Origin: Callorhinus ursinus
Lineage: Eukaryota > Chordata > Mammalia > Carnivora > Otariidae
NCBI RefSeq assembly: GCF_003265705.1
Contig: NW_020312827.1
Coordinates: 21,758,413 to 21,822,412, forward strand
Direction of reading: 5' to 3'
DNA: 64,000 nucleotides
Shown in pieces: positions 22,016-33,647 of this stretch (positions are counted from its first letter, which is position 1; each line of letters starts with the position of its first letter). The notes under the pieces are model-generated. The model did no database searches, was not told the DNA's origin, and was given only the letters and a program-made list of their open reading frames with translations. Position numbers and translations under genes: made by a program.

Positions 22016-22795
22016 AGCACTATAAGAACAGCCTATTCTTCATACAGCAGCCAGAGAATAATCCTAAAATATGAATCCTGTCACATCCTCTCGAGCTTAA
22101 AGTCTACCTGTGACCCCACTGCACTTCCACTAGACCCAAAGTCCTTCCAGTAGCCAGAAAGGCCCTTCATGGTGTGAGCCCTGTGCACCCCGCAGCCTCG
22201 CCTATGTCTCTCTCTGCTGTTTCCTGTGCTTTCCAGTCCTATCGATCCTATTAATTTCTCAAACTCACTAAACTCTTCACCTCCTGAGGTGACTTTCTCT
22301 CTGTCTGGTTCATCCACATGATAATTCCTGATCATCCTTTGGGTTTTAAAGTCCCTTTATACCTTCCCTGACTCATCTACCTAATGAGAAACTCCCACCT
22401 CTGAAGTTTGCTCCCATCCCCGCACCCTGCTCATTTGACCGCATGGCAGGCAGCACCATTTGTAATTATATATATATATTTTTAAAGATTTTATTTATTT
22501 ATTTGAGAGAGAGGGGAGGGGCAAGGAGCAGAGGGAGAGGCAGAGAATCTCAAGCAGATTCCACACTGAGTGTGGAGCCTGACATAGGGCTCGACCTCAC
22601 GACCCTGAGCTCACGACCTGGGCCAAAACCAAGAGTCTGACACTTAACCCTCTGAGCCACCCAGTCGCCCCAGTAATTATATATCTTATCAGGTTTCTCC
22701 ATCAGTGTGTAAACTCCCCAAAGGGTGGTACGTACTTAGTGCCAGACTCATTGTCCAGCACATATTAAGTGGTCATATTTGTTGTATGAATGAAT
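22016..22795 (+). repeat. L2 LINE 3' region, split by a SINEC
   Basis: Positions 22,016-22,440 carry L2 landmarks: CAGCAGCCAGAGAATAATCC, AAAGTCCTTCCAGTAGCC and GGCCCTTCATGGTGTGAGCC. Positions 22,690-22,795 carry the L2 3' terminus: TGTAAACTCCCCAAAGGG and TTTGTTGTATGAATGAATGA. The SINEC at 22,474-22,672 was inserted later. The parts are in order and in the same orientation. Confidence 0.8.
22474..22672 (-). mobile_element. SINEC (CAN SINE) inserted in L2
   Basis: In antisense it runs AAAGATTTTATTTATTTATT, a GA-rich body, then CTCTGAGCCACCCAGTCGCC. It is flanked by a 12-bp target-site duplication, GTAATTATATAT, at 22,462-22,473 and 22,673-22,684. Confidence 0.96.
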
Positions 22796-24059
22796 GAACT
22801 CGAATGTTCTGACTTCATCCCACTAGTCTTGTGATAACACTTTACGGCTTGTCTTTCCTCACCCCCTATGAACTCTGTCTCCTCCTTGTGGTCCCTTCCT
22901 TATTATTTTTGACTGATTTAGTGCTTTAGTGGACATTGATTTACTAGATAAACTAAGTTTTCTGATTTACAATTGAAAAATGCTAATGCCTAATTTCATT
23001 TAAATGCAAACACTTGTATTCTCAAGAAGGCCACCTTTAAAGAAGAGGATAATGAAGTTCCAGACTCTGTAAACATCTATTCAAGAGTGATATTTCATCT
23101 CTCTGTTATACACTTGCTCACTCCACCTACATTTAGGGCTGGGTGCTGTGCAGTACAAATTTTTACAACCAGTTTTCCTCTTGTGACCCCACAGAGGAGG
23201 ACATAATCCAGCCCCAGTGGGCGTGAAATAGTTTCACAGTAAAACTCAAGCTTTAAAAATATCTGAGGGGCGGTTGTGATCATTTGACCCGGAAAGCATC
23301 CTGGACCCCTGCAGGGCTGAGTAGAGTTTCAGGAACCAGCTTAGAAGCTCTTTCTTTCTACTACTTCTTTCCACGCAAGCTGAGAGACACTGAGTACAGA
23401 GAAACAGAAGCTGTAGCTGAGTCCCTGGCGGTGGAAGCAGGAAAGCAGCTGACTTGAGCGGAGACTAGATCTCCTTAGGTTTCCCTGCGGCAGCATCCGC
23501 GGTAGCGAGGGGGATCAGGCACAGATGGTGATGAGCCTTTCGAGGAAGAGCCTGTATTTGGTCTGTGTGGAACAGTTACCCCCTGTACCAAGGACTTTCT
23601 ATTCATATCAAGGAATTTAAGTCTTGTTGCTACCATTGCTCCAAACTCACACCGAGAGTTCAGAGCCCTGGGTCAGATGAGGATCATGCTAAATAGGAAG
23701 ACAGGAGAACCCAACTCTGCAAAGATATGTCCTCCAGCCAACCTGGCTCATTTTCATGAATACCTTCCCGAGGACGGTCTGGGAGTTAAAGTAAGAACCG
23801 CTGACTGAGGTTTATAATTTTGGGTTATTTCAACCCATGCTACAGGATAACAAAGTCCAGTCATTCTAAGGGGAATTTTTTGTTGTCTTTATTAAATCCA
23901 AAATTTAAGGAACACCTTCAAAAGGTCTAAGGATATAAAAATATTCCTTTGGGAAATGGGGGTACTGTATTCCCTCTCTGGCACTTTTAAAAAAATTTTT
24001 ACAGGTTGAACAATAACTTAACAGTAAATATAAAAGTACAAGTGAATTAAAAAAATTAA
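22796..24059. other. Unassigned stretch with a GC/CpG-richer segment
   Basis: No gene recognised. About 23,260-23,560 is richer in G, C and CpG than its surroundings, and a consensus-like splice donor (AAAGTAAGAA) occurs at about 23,788-23,797. These are weak hints only of an old promoter, LTR or noncoding exon. Confidence 0.35.
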
Positions 24060-24240
24060 CTTAAAGTGGAGACCGTCTTAGCATGATGTTAAAGCCAGAA
24101 ACCGTAAAGGAAAAAACTTGACAGATCACACAAGAATTTTCACAGAATAAAAGACTGATTGTCCAAATTAAAAATACAGGTTACAAACTGGGAAAATTAT
24201 TTGCAATGTGTAGAAGAGTTTAATATTCTTACTACTACTA
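24060..24240 (+). mobile_element. L1M ORF2 fragment
   Basis: GCCAGAAACCGTAAAGGAAA, then TTACAAACTGGGAAAATTAT and TTGCAATGTG, follow the L1 ORF2 3' region at the nucleotide level. Frames are destroyed. It may be continuous with the L1M sequence at 24,440-24,540 and 25,590-26,330, interrupted by a MIR and two SINECs. Confidence 0.65.
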
Positions 24241-24254
24241 ATAAATGTCAGATT

Positions 24255-24435
24255 ATTAACATATACAGTGATTATTAAGTGCCAGACATGGTAATAAACT
24301 TATATTAACTCACTTACCCCACTATCTCATGGAGTATGTGTTACTCTAGCCTCATTTTCCAGATGTCAAAACTGAGGCACAGATAATTAAAATAATTATC
24401 CAGAGCCTGCAGCTTCTAAGTGATAGAAATGGGAT
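24255..24435 (-). repeat. MIR SINE fragment
   Basis: AAGTGCCAGACATGGTAATA, ATTAACTCACTTACCCC and CCAGATGTCAAAACTGAGGC follow MIR in reverse complement. Confidence 0.85.
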
Positions 24436-24566
24436 ATATAGAACTTTCACATGTGAAAAGGGAAAACAAACATCCCACTAGAGAAATGGGAGGAGAGCTC
24501 CTGTAAAAAGACAACAGAAATGAGCAAAAGACTATGGTCTTTTTATCCTTATCACAGAAGAGAGTG

Positions 24567-24761
24567 TTTTTTTTTTTTTTAAGATTTTATTTACTTATTT
24601 GACAGAGAGACAGCGAGAGAGGGAATACAAGCAGGGGGAGTGGGAGAGGGAGAAGCAGGCTTCCCGCTGAGCAGGGAGCCCAATGCGGGACTCGATCCCA
24701 GGACCCTGGGACCATGACCTGAGCCCCAGGCAGACACTTGACTGAGCCACCCAGGCGCCCC
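24567..24761 (-). mobile_element. SINEC (CAN SINE), antisense member of a head-to-head pair
   Basis: A poly(T) leads into AAGATTTTATTTACTTATTT, then a GA-rich body and CTGAGCCACCCAGGCGCCCC. It is close to consensus. Only a weak flank match around AGTG plus T-run could be the target-site duplication. Confidence 0.96.
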
Positions 24762-24849
24762 GACAGTGGGTTTTTTGTTCAGGAAGCACCTTGATAGATT
24801 TTATCATCTGAGAAAAAAACTGTCTGGGTTGAGCCTAATTGAAAAGCTT

Positions 24850-25047
24850 AGGGGCGCCTGGGTGGCTCAGTCGTTAAGCGTCTGCCTTCGGCTCAGGTCA
24901 TGATCCCAGAGTCCTGGGATCGAGTCCCACATCAGGCTTGCTGCTCGGCAGGAAGCCTGCTTCTCCCTCTCGCACTCCCCCTGCTTGTGTTCCTGCTCTC
25001 ACTGTCTCTCTCTCTGTCAAATAAATAAATAAAATCTTAAAAAAATA
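24850..25047 (+). mobile_element. SINEC (CAN SINE), sense member of a head-to-head pair
   Basis: It begins AGGGGCGCCTGGGTGGCTCA, with a B-box-like GATCGAGTCCC, and ends AAATAAATAAATAAAATCTT plus A. It is flanked by an 8-bp target-site duplication, AAAAGCTT, at 24,842-24,849 and 25,048-25,055. Confidence 0.96.
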
Positions 25048-25055
25048 AAAAGCTT

Positions 25056-25589
25056 TGGTATGAGATTGAGATTGCCTTGCATTTCCACTAACAGAACTTT
25101 AGGGTTTGTGGAGAGATTGTAGGGCCTGGAACTCTGAGAAAGGCAGATATGGGGAAAAGATGTGAAAGAGGCTTGGGCAAGAGCAGGGCAGATGCAGGAC
25201 AGCTCAGGGTCATGGCAGGGGCAAGAACCCTGGGAACAGTGAAGTGTGATACCTCGTTTTAATTTATTGGCTAGTCTATGATGTAAGCCCCTATGATCTC
25301 CACATTTACTGAAACATTTACAGCTCAAAACAGACTTATGTTAACACTGTGTTTGGAACTGTAAAGGAGGAGTGTCCTGAGTGGGGGACAGTAGTGCTGT
25401 GCAGGACGGCAACTACAAGGGAGGAACCAGTGAGCATACCCAAGTCCACTGTGTGCTGAATTCTCAGAAACCATGATTCAGAGGATGTGGGGAGAGAGAT
25501 TAATCAGCAGAGTTTCAGAAGTGTGGAGGGTAGCAACATCCAGGTGGCTCATGTTGGCGCTACATGGGCAAAGCCCGTGTAGAGCTAAT
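25056..25589. other. Unassigned intergenic stretch
   Basis: No gene or repeat recognised. Confidence 0.5.
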
Positions 25590-26330
25590 TCTTAGAAAAA
25601 TACAGCAATCTATACAGAAAATGTTGTTCCACATCACTAATTATCAAGGAAGTACAAAATTAGAAATGGGGATTTTTTTTGCAAATTAGATTGGAGATTC
25701 TTAAAAATATTGATAATAAACTTGGACACACTGTTAGTTAGAAGAGCACTTCCTGAATGGTGGTTCAAAATGGGCTGAGAATGAACTGATATTCTAGCCT
25801 TAAAGGTAGCTGTAGCTGGTTGGTCTGGCTGAGAATACCTGCCTCTGTTTACCTTCATGCCATGTAAATACTATCATTTCCTCTATGTGTCATGATTTAA
25901 CAAAGGACGGGAAGTACCAAGTCAGTGTCTAGAGTAGTACAACTATACTAGATTGGCTTGGCAATACAAATTAACCATTTAAAGGCACATACAATTAGAC
26001 TTGGCAATTCTATTTCTAGAAATCCAGAGAAATTTACTGAAAAATGCACAAAAATATGTCTTCAAGATGTTTATAAGGGCATTGATTGTAAAAAAAACAC
26101 TAAAGAAGTAAAAACTGTATTAACCCATTTTCTATTGATAGACATTTATATGGGGACTGTGTAATGTCAGAGTATACATGCTTTAAAAACCATGAAGGCT
26201 ATCTATGTGTACCGGTGTGGTGCTACATACACAGTGAAAAAAAGCATGTAGCAAAAAAAAAGAAAAAGGCAGTATAGTATTTATAGAATGAACTGTTAAA
26301 AATTGAAATATAAGTATTGGGGGTTAATCA
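25590..26330 (+). mobile_element. Degraded L1M fragments
   Basis: CACATCACTAATTATCAAGG (25,632), then AGACTTGGCAATTCTATTTC, CTGAAAAATGCACAAAAATA and GTGAAAAAAAGCATGTAGC, follow the ORF2 3' part of an old L1. Non-L1-like sequence at about 25,720-25,950 separates the two blocks. No frame is intact. Confidence 0.55.
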
Positions 26331-28904
26331 AAGAAAGCTAAGGAAGATAAAGATTTTCCTTTTGGAAAGGAAAATGATCTCAAAAGATCACTAATTTCAA
26401 AAGAATCAACTGTTGAAAAAAAATATTTCAACAGAGTAAAATGTTACACAGTCAATATTGTATATTCTAGGAGGACAACGGATGCAGCCTTTCATATTGG
26501 TGACTCATTTAGCTTCTTCTGTCCGGGTGTGTCATAGGTACTATTCACAAACTAAAGGTAGGAGGTAGTCATATCATCCTCTAAAGAGATCACATACTGC
26601 TGCCAGGGACATGAGCGCAGTATTGCTTTGGAAATAGGAATGCTAGGGAGAAATGTGCCTTACTGTTTCCAACTTAATTAGAGAAATCTTTAGAATTAGC
26701 TTTCAGAATTGCCAAGCCAGCATCTTCTAAGACTTCTATTCATCTCCCAGTATTTTTCTCCTTTCATAGGATTAAAGAACTAATTTAGTAAGATTGTTGA
26801 ACAGATTTTTATCAGGCTTAGCTTGTGGATATGCCAACATTTGAGTGTATATATTACACATATACAACTAACAGGTTTGCCTCTTCTTTTCTTCTGCCAA
26901 AACCCAAAACACTGACAACAAAGACATAAAATGTGATGAAAACAAAGACATAAGTTATTTGGAGCCTGAAAAGGCAGCCAGTCTTTGGGAAAGAGGGGAA
27001 CATGCCTCATCACATTCTAAAGCTTTTGATGAAGTATTTCCTATGCAAAAGGACTAGGGTTCTTCGTTTTCTATAAGTATCATCATCTCCTATATGAAAC
27101 CCATTCTAGCAAGTTTCTAAAGCTGGGTGTGTCTGCTGGAGGAGGAAGTAGGGACACAAACAATTTGAGTTAGGGCAGACTCTGACTTCCTACCATTTCT
27201 TTGAGGTTGATTAGTCTCATTTGGGAAAATTGTCAGGCAGGTTCAAACTTGGATTTCCTGCCAGGGCTGACCCTCCACTCCACTTTTTACTTTCAAAGGT
27301 AGGGTCTGGGTTCAAAGGGGAGCTGACCTCAAAGCTTTGGGGTTGGCCTAATTATCATGTTGTCTTTGACTTCCCTCTAAGACTCCATCTCTCTCAGTGC
27401 TGATTTGGGTTATGATGCAGCCTGTTCCACTGACTTCAGTTTCTGCCACTGTCCTTGAATCAGGGCCATCACTTGCCTACAGAGGGCATCTGTCAGGATC
27501 AGAGAAAAATTCCTCCCACAGCTAGACACAGAGAGCATACCGGAGGGCATGCGTCTGCAGGCCGAACATGGGCTAGATGGTAGCTGCACACCCCCTCAGT
27601 GAGCTCCTTGGCATAGGGCCAACCCGTACAATCATTCGTGGAGGTCCTGCCGTGAGTACTGCCTCTTATAAAGCTCGCTCTTCTGCTCTCTCTGTAGCTC
27701 AGAGCCGGGTGTTTGCTGACCCACCGATTCCTCACGGACCTCTCCACTTTGGAAGGGCATGAGGTGCTTCTGGATCCCTTTCATATCAGAGGCCATGGGG
27801 AGCCAGTACTGTGATCTCCAATCTTGGTCTCATCCATCCGGATACCTGTGAGCTCGATCCTGGGACAGAGGCTGCTCCCGATGGACACTAGCAACCATGA
27901 ATTCACAGACTGCCCTGTTGCCAGAGTGAAAGTTTAAGTCCTGATCGAGTACACCCCAATTTTGTTATGTGCCTGTAAGACCAGCACCTTTGCAACATTT
28001 CTATCTGCAGTCTAGTAAAAGTGCTCTTAAATTAAAGCACTTAATACCCACCAAAGTAAGGAACAAGTACAATTTTGAAGATGATTTATGCCCAGTAGAT
28101 GTTGATTTAGGCATGTATCTTGCACCAGCCTAGCTCTGAGTAGACAAACAGAATAGGCTAGCTTATCACATCTCCACATCTTCTTGATTTATGTCCTATT
28201 ATAGAATTTATTATATTTTTTGGGAATAATAAAGAGTTGACTACACCATGATTTTTGTTAAGTGATTAAAACATTAGGAGTTATCCAGTGTCTTATTGAC
28301 ACCTCACCTTGTTAAGATACACAAGATATGAGGGTTTTGTTTATTTTTTAATGTAATTTGTACATGATTTTTAGACCGTCCTGCCAGTGTAACCATTTTG
28401 AGACTGGTATCTAAGAGTATTGGCAGTATTCTAGTGTGATGCCACCAGAGGCCTCTTCACAGAGTGAGATCGGGTTTTAAGGAAATCTGCATGCCCCCTA
28501 AAAGTATATGCAAAATCTAGTGTGTTTTCTGGGAGTCTTCAGCATTTGTCATGTTATCTGAAAATTCCTGTGACTAAAATAGATCAACACAAACAAACAT
28601 ATAAGCAAAAAGCTGCCACCTAAAACACAATTAGAATTAGACTAAAGGTGATTTCATCATACATCTGTGTGGGAAATGTGGTAAATAATGTCTAATTGAA
28701 TGTATATAGATATATATATATATTGCTTATCTTTTCTTGAATTCTTTAAATCTGAAGCTAGGTTAACTATCTTTGTTCTTCAGAAGTTAGGCCACTAGAG
28801 CTTATGGGAAGAAAAGCCAGAAAGAATGAACTTCCTTTCACTCCTTTAGATGTGTTGCACAAATTTAATGTCTGTTAAAAACCCCCAGGGCCTACAGTGG
28901 AGCA

Positions 28905-28935
<31 letters not shown>

Positions 28936-29379
28936 AAAATATATACTGAAGAACACTGTCTCATATCCTATTGCAGTCACATATATACAACCTTTTTTTT
29001 TTTTCTGTCTTTAAGAAGGAAACACATACTACCATTTAAGGTGGCTTTAATTTGCATAGAGAAATGAGAATTTTAAGATGTTTCCACAAGGAGCTGAAAA
29101 TAGAGTTCAGGCTCCTTTCTTCATTACAGCTAGAGTCAAAATGGTAATATGAATAAATGTCCCCTTTCAAAAGTATCCTGTCCTGGGGGCTGGAAAAAAA
29201 ATTTGCAGGAATATTTTTCAAAAACAATATAATTCAGATTATTTTTGATTAAGGAAGCTCCAAACTCTCTGGAACATTGAACAATGCACCACGATTACTT
29301 CAAAATGGCTCTTTATTTAATCAGAAAGATTTTTCTTATTTACACTAGCTTGTTTTCTTGCTCCTGTTGTCAGCCCCCA
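26331..29379. other. Unassigned stretch with microsatellites and an LTR-like block
   Basis: No gene recognised. About 27,430-28,020 is GC-richer and contains CTTATAAAGCTCGCTCTTCT (a TATA-box-like motif followed by a C/T-rich segment), which could be part of an old LTR. I cannot assign a family. TA runs lie at 28,706-28,723 and 28,906-28,930. Confidence 0.35.
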
Positions 29380-29790
29380 TTTTGCATCCCAGCAGCTGCC
29401 AAGGACACCACAGAGCCACGACTACAGCATCCGTGCATCCTCCTTCCTTGCTCCAATCTTAGCACCAACCCTCCCATTTCCACTAACTCTCCCCTCACCT
29501 ATCGCCATCGACTCTTGATTGGCCTTCTTCCCTCTATGCCATCTTTTTTGCAATAATTTCTCCAGACTGCAGTCTGATTAACATTCATAAAGGAATCATG
29601 TTCCTACCTTTCCCCCCACAATATTGAATGGTTCCTTCATGAGAGAATATCATTTAACCTTGCCTTGGCATTCAATGCTTCACCACACTCCCAGGTCTGA
29701 CTCAGATTTCAACCACCCGTTTCAACTTTGTGTCTTTTGGGTAGGTCTGTGATATCCTACAAACTGTATATCTTCCTCCATCTAAACCCT
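29380..29790 (+). repeat. L2 LINE fragment
   Basis: GACTCTTGATTGGCCTTCTT, GACTGCAGTCTGATTAACAT, AATGGTTCCTTCATGAGAG and TTCAATGCTTCACCACACTC follow the middle of the L2 3' region. Confidence 0.55.
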
Positions 29791-30069
29791 ATCTAAGTTG
29801 GAAACATGTTTTTGATATGTCTTTTTTTCTATCACAGCAAAAAGAAATTTCTTCTGTCTCTTAAACCCAAAAGAAGACCTTCCATAAAGGATTACTGCTC
29901 TTTGTATTAGACACTTTTCAACCTTGAGTTTGGACTTTCTTAAGTCCACAGTAAGATAACAATCTTTAAAACCAGACTGTGTGGATAGAGAGAAGGGTAT
30001 TTCTAAATTCCAACAATACCTTGGGCATATCAAGAACCAAATATGAAGCACAAGTCACACAAGAAAAGA

Positions 30070-31120
30070 GTTAAGCTAAACTTCATCAAAATTAAAAACT
30101 TGTGCTTCAAAGGACACCTCTTTGTGTCTTTTTTCTTTCTCACATAGAGAAAGTAAAAACAAACAAACAAACGAACTCACAGAATGGAAGAAAATATTTG
30201 CAAATCATGTATTTGATAAGGGACTTATATCTAGAATATATAAAGAACTCTTACAACTCAGCAATGAAAAGGCAACCTAATTTAAACAATGATCAAAGTC
30301 TTTGAATAGAATTTCTCTAAAGAAGATACCCAAATGGCCAATAAGCACATGAAAAGATGCTAAACATCATTAGCCAGCAAGGAATTGCAAATCAAAACCG
30401 CAATGAGATACCACTTCATACAAAGTAGGATAACTATAAGCAGAAAGACATATAAGAATTGTTGACAAGAATGTGGAAAACTGGAAATCTATATACTACT
30501 AGTCAACATGAAAACAGTGCAAACTCCTCGGAAAATGGTCTGAAAGTTCTTCCAAAGGTTAAACAGACTTACCACACAACCCAATAATTCCACCAGGAGG
30601 TATATACTTGAGAAAATTGAAAACCTCTGTCTACAATAAAATCTATACACGAATGGTCATAGCAGCATGACTCATAATAGCCAAAAGGCAGGAAAAATCC
30701 CATATCTCCATTAACTGAAGAACATAAAACAAAATGTGGTATGTTTCTACAGTGGAGTGTTACTCAGCAATGAAAGGAATGAATTACTGACACATGCTAC
30801 AACACGGATGAACCTCGAAAATATTAGGCCAAGAGAAAGAGAAGCCAGTCACAAAATAAGCCACATATTGTATATCTCATTTACATGGAATACCCAAAGT
30901 GGGCAAATCCATAATAACAGAAAATAGATTCAGGGTTGCCAGAGGCTGAGGGAAGGAGGGAAATGGGGAATGGGTATGGGGTTTCTTTTGGGGGTGATGA
31001 AAATGTTCTCAAATTAGGTAGTGGTAATAGTTGGACAACCCCATGAATATAATTACTGAATTGTATATTTTATAAGACTTTTATGGTATATAAATTTTAT
31101 ATCAACCTTTTATTTAAAAA
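30070..31120 (+). mobile_element. L1M, ORF2 C-terminal region and 3' UTR
   Basis: Nucleotide landmarks run in order: TTCATCAAAATTAAAAACTT; GGAAGAAAATATTTGCAAAT; GAACTCTTACAACTCAGC; ATGGCCAATAAGCACATGAA; GATACCACTTCATACA; TCATAATAGCCAAAAGGCAG; TGTTACTCAGCAATGAAAGG; and a 3' UTR with CAGGGTTGCCAGAGGCTGAG. It is 5'-truncated and its frames are broken throughout. It is an old mammalian-wide L1M type. Confidence 0.9.
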
Positions 31121-31171
31121 ATGCTATTGGAAACAGAGTGTACTTTTTGGTTTAAAAATCAGTCCTGGAGG

Positions 31172-31361
31172 GCGCCTGGGTGGCTCAGATGGTTAAGCGT
31201 CTGCCTTCGGCTCAGGTCATGATCCCAGGGTCCTGGGATCGAGCCCTGCATCGGGCTCCATGCTCAGCAGGGAGTCTGCTTCTCCCTCTCCCTCTGCCTC
31301 TCCCCCTGCCTGTTCTCTCTCTGTCTCTCTCGCAAATTAATAAATAAAAAATCTTTAAAAA
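31172..31361 (+). mobile_element. SINEC (CAN SINE), young-looking insertion
   Basis: It is near-consensus: GGCGCCTGGGTGGCTCAGAT, then CTGCCTTCGGCTCAGGTCAT, GGGATCGAGCCCTGCATCGG, and a tail of AATAAATAAAAAATCTTTAA plus A. It is flanked by a perfect 18-bp target-site duplication, AAAAATCAGTCCTGGAGG, at 31,154-31,171 and 31,362-31,379 (boundaries within the G and A runs are ambiguous). Confidence 0.97.
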
Positions 31362-31379
31362 AAAAATCAGTCCTGGAGG

Positions 31380-32875
31380 ATTTGGAGCATGGCATTTTAT
31401 TAAAGCAGTAAGATACAGCAAAGAAAGGAAATTATGTCAGAGCAACGTTTCTACAAATTGGAAAGAAAATAAAATACAATATTAAACGATATGCAGGAAG
31501 TAGAACAAGAAAGAAAAACCAAGGGTAGGGGGAAGAGATGAGGCCTGGGTCCCTCAGTAACCCCAAAGCACTACATTCAGGCAAAATGTAGAAATTCTGA
31601 TAGAAAACCCAGAGAACTCCAGAAAAACTCTGAGACCCTTCAGGCTGACACTCTGCTTTGTTGCCATCTCCTACAAGGCAGTTCCTCTACTTTAAGTATC
31701 TTGACCTTTTCTTCCTTCAGTAACTGACCTTAGAGACGAATCTGCTGGGGTATTTTTCCCAACTTTCTGGACTCCTGTTATGAATGTCACTCTGACTTTA
31801 GGAATTCCTCTGTCTTCCAAGCTGTCTCTGAGTCCCTGAGCTCTTGCACAGCTTTGGCCCTACCACCATCCCGACCCTGACAAAGAAGTAAGGCACAGAA
31901 CACAGAGTAAGAATATGAAAAGGAATGTTAAAGTACCCAAAAGGACGTCTCGCCCGGGATATCAGACGTTTATAAGCTACCATGTTTGCATATTAAGTCA
32001 TTCTGCTCTATCCTTTGATCCTCAGCAGGGGACTAACGGAGAGTCTTTGAAAGGACACTAGACAAAGACCATCAAGAAAGAAGATTTATGGTCCTAGGGG
32101 GACAGTCAGCAGATTCAGATGCTGTCTTTCTCTCTCTGCTTTCAAAGTACAGAGACAGAATAAACAGCCTCTCGAGTCTTGAGATGAGGAAGCAAATGGA
32201 GTCACTGCTTCCAAGGTCAGGAGGATTTCAATATTCACCATGAGTCCAGTGCAACCAAAATCAGAAAACTTGAGAACAGTGGATGACTGGGGCATGGGCC
32301 CCGTAGCCAAAACTATCATAATGGTAGAATGAGCATGTGATGACCTCTCCTGTTACCCCAAAGCCTTTGATGTGATTTGTATGTATATGTATATATATTG
32401 ATAGAATATATAGAATCCAGTTGACAAAGAGAAAAGTTCTTAACAATCCATAACCCAAAGGCACCAAAGTTGAGGGCAGCTGTGATGGTGACAATGATTC
32501 TGGGTGCTCCTAGCTGACCCGGGGAACAAAGGAAACAAGTTGAGACTGTGAGACAATTGATACCATAAATAACCAGATAACCACCTTCAGAGCACCTGAG
32601 TCAGTTGGGTGAACTACTGCATAATCGAAAGCACTGACTGTGGGTGCATGATCTAGAGGATAAGCGGGACAATGCTGGTTGTTAATGGGGATCTCCAGGA
32701 GGCAGGATCTTCAGTCTTCTTTACCGATACTCTGCATAGTAGCCTTGCGTGTTCCACTACTCAGTTACTTGCAGTTCTTTGAGGGGGTCCATCTCTCTTA
32801 GGCCACCACGTTTGTAGGTGCTGGGCCTCTTACCGAGAATGCCATCCCATCCCAAGCTTCTGGTAAAGTATTCCT
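31380..32875. other. Unassigned stretch, possibly old retroviral or LTR sequence
   Basis: About 1.5 kb of moderately GC-rich sequence in which I recognise no gene. Its texture, with short broken open frames on the minus strand at 31,798-32,494 and 32,757-32,978, would fit decayed endogenous retroviral internal sequence, but no protein motif is readable. Confidence 0.3.
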
Positions 32876-32990
32876 CATTAAATAAATGAATATCTGGAAA
32901 GCGTTTGTAACCATGGCTGGTATATGAAAAGTGCTCAAGGAATCTGCTATTTTTCTTATTATTACTGATTATTAACAATAATAATCAATA
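32876..32990 (+). repeat. MIR SINE 3' fragment
   Basis: CATTAAATAAATGAATATCT, GGAAAGCGTTTGTAAC, GGCTGGTATATGAAAAGTGC and a TTATTATTA end follow the 3' end of MIR in sense orientation. Confidence 0.65.
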
Positions 32991-33037
32991 ATTATGTCTT
33001 GTTATTGACAATAATTATTACATATTATTATTATGAC
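32955..33037. repeat. (ATT)n/(AAT)n AT-rich repeat
   Basis: Only a few C and G bases interrupt TTATTA and AATAAT units. The mixture of both strand versions makes it partly self-complementary. Confidence 0.8.
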
Positions 33038-33647
33038 TTTCAAGAATCACCTCAGAAAATCATTCCTTTACCTAACTCCTCCAGAGCGAATTAGGACCTT
33101 CCAAAACACCTCCCATTTTCTTTTGGAGGAGAGGAATGGGCCCATATTAATCTGCCTCTTTACTTTAATTGTGAAGAAAGGGATTTTCAAGTTATTAATC
33201 TCCATATATTTAGCATCTAACTCACATACTAGCGCATTATAGGCATTAAATAATTTTACAGGCTGAGTAAACAAATAAATGTGATTATATAAAAGCAATC
33301 ATTTTCTTCAGATCAACTATAAGGTCTGTGCCTGTCAGCAGATCATTAAACATTAATTATTGTACCCCAGTGGCTGAAAATTGGCATCTGTGTGAGATGT
33401 ATTACCTTTGACATGGGGCAAAATATTTTATGTCTTCAAATTATTTGGCTCAGTGAACTGCCCTGAATAAGACAAAGGCCATAATTTTGCCAAATCTTCA
33501 TTGCGTGTCACATTTCTGTGACCATAGCTTTTGAGAGCAGTGATTGAAATTCATCCAGAGAACTTTTTTTTTTCTTTTTGTTAGCCAAGAGACTTGGAGG
33601 ATATTGTCCTAAAACCATTTTTTTCTCCATCGGTGGCTACAAAAAAT
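33038..33647. other. Unassigned intergenic stretch
   Basis: No gene or repeat recognised. Confidence 0.5.

Noticed and set aside
24850..25047. tRNA-like sequence with Pol III A and B boxes, as a tRNA gene
   Set aside because: The tRNA-derived head belongs to a SINEC retroposon with a CT-rich body, a poly(A) tail and target-site duplications. The same applies to the other eight SINECs.
27499..27762. Overlapping 82- and 61-codon frames on opposite strands as small genes
   Set aside because: Neither has a recognisable domain, and the block looks more like an old LTR than coding sequence.
31380..32875. Endogenous retroviral internal region
   Set aside because: No gag, protease or pol motif can be read in any frame, so it stays unassigned.
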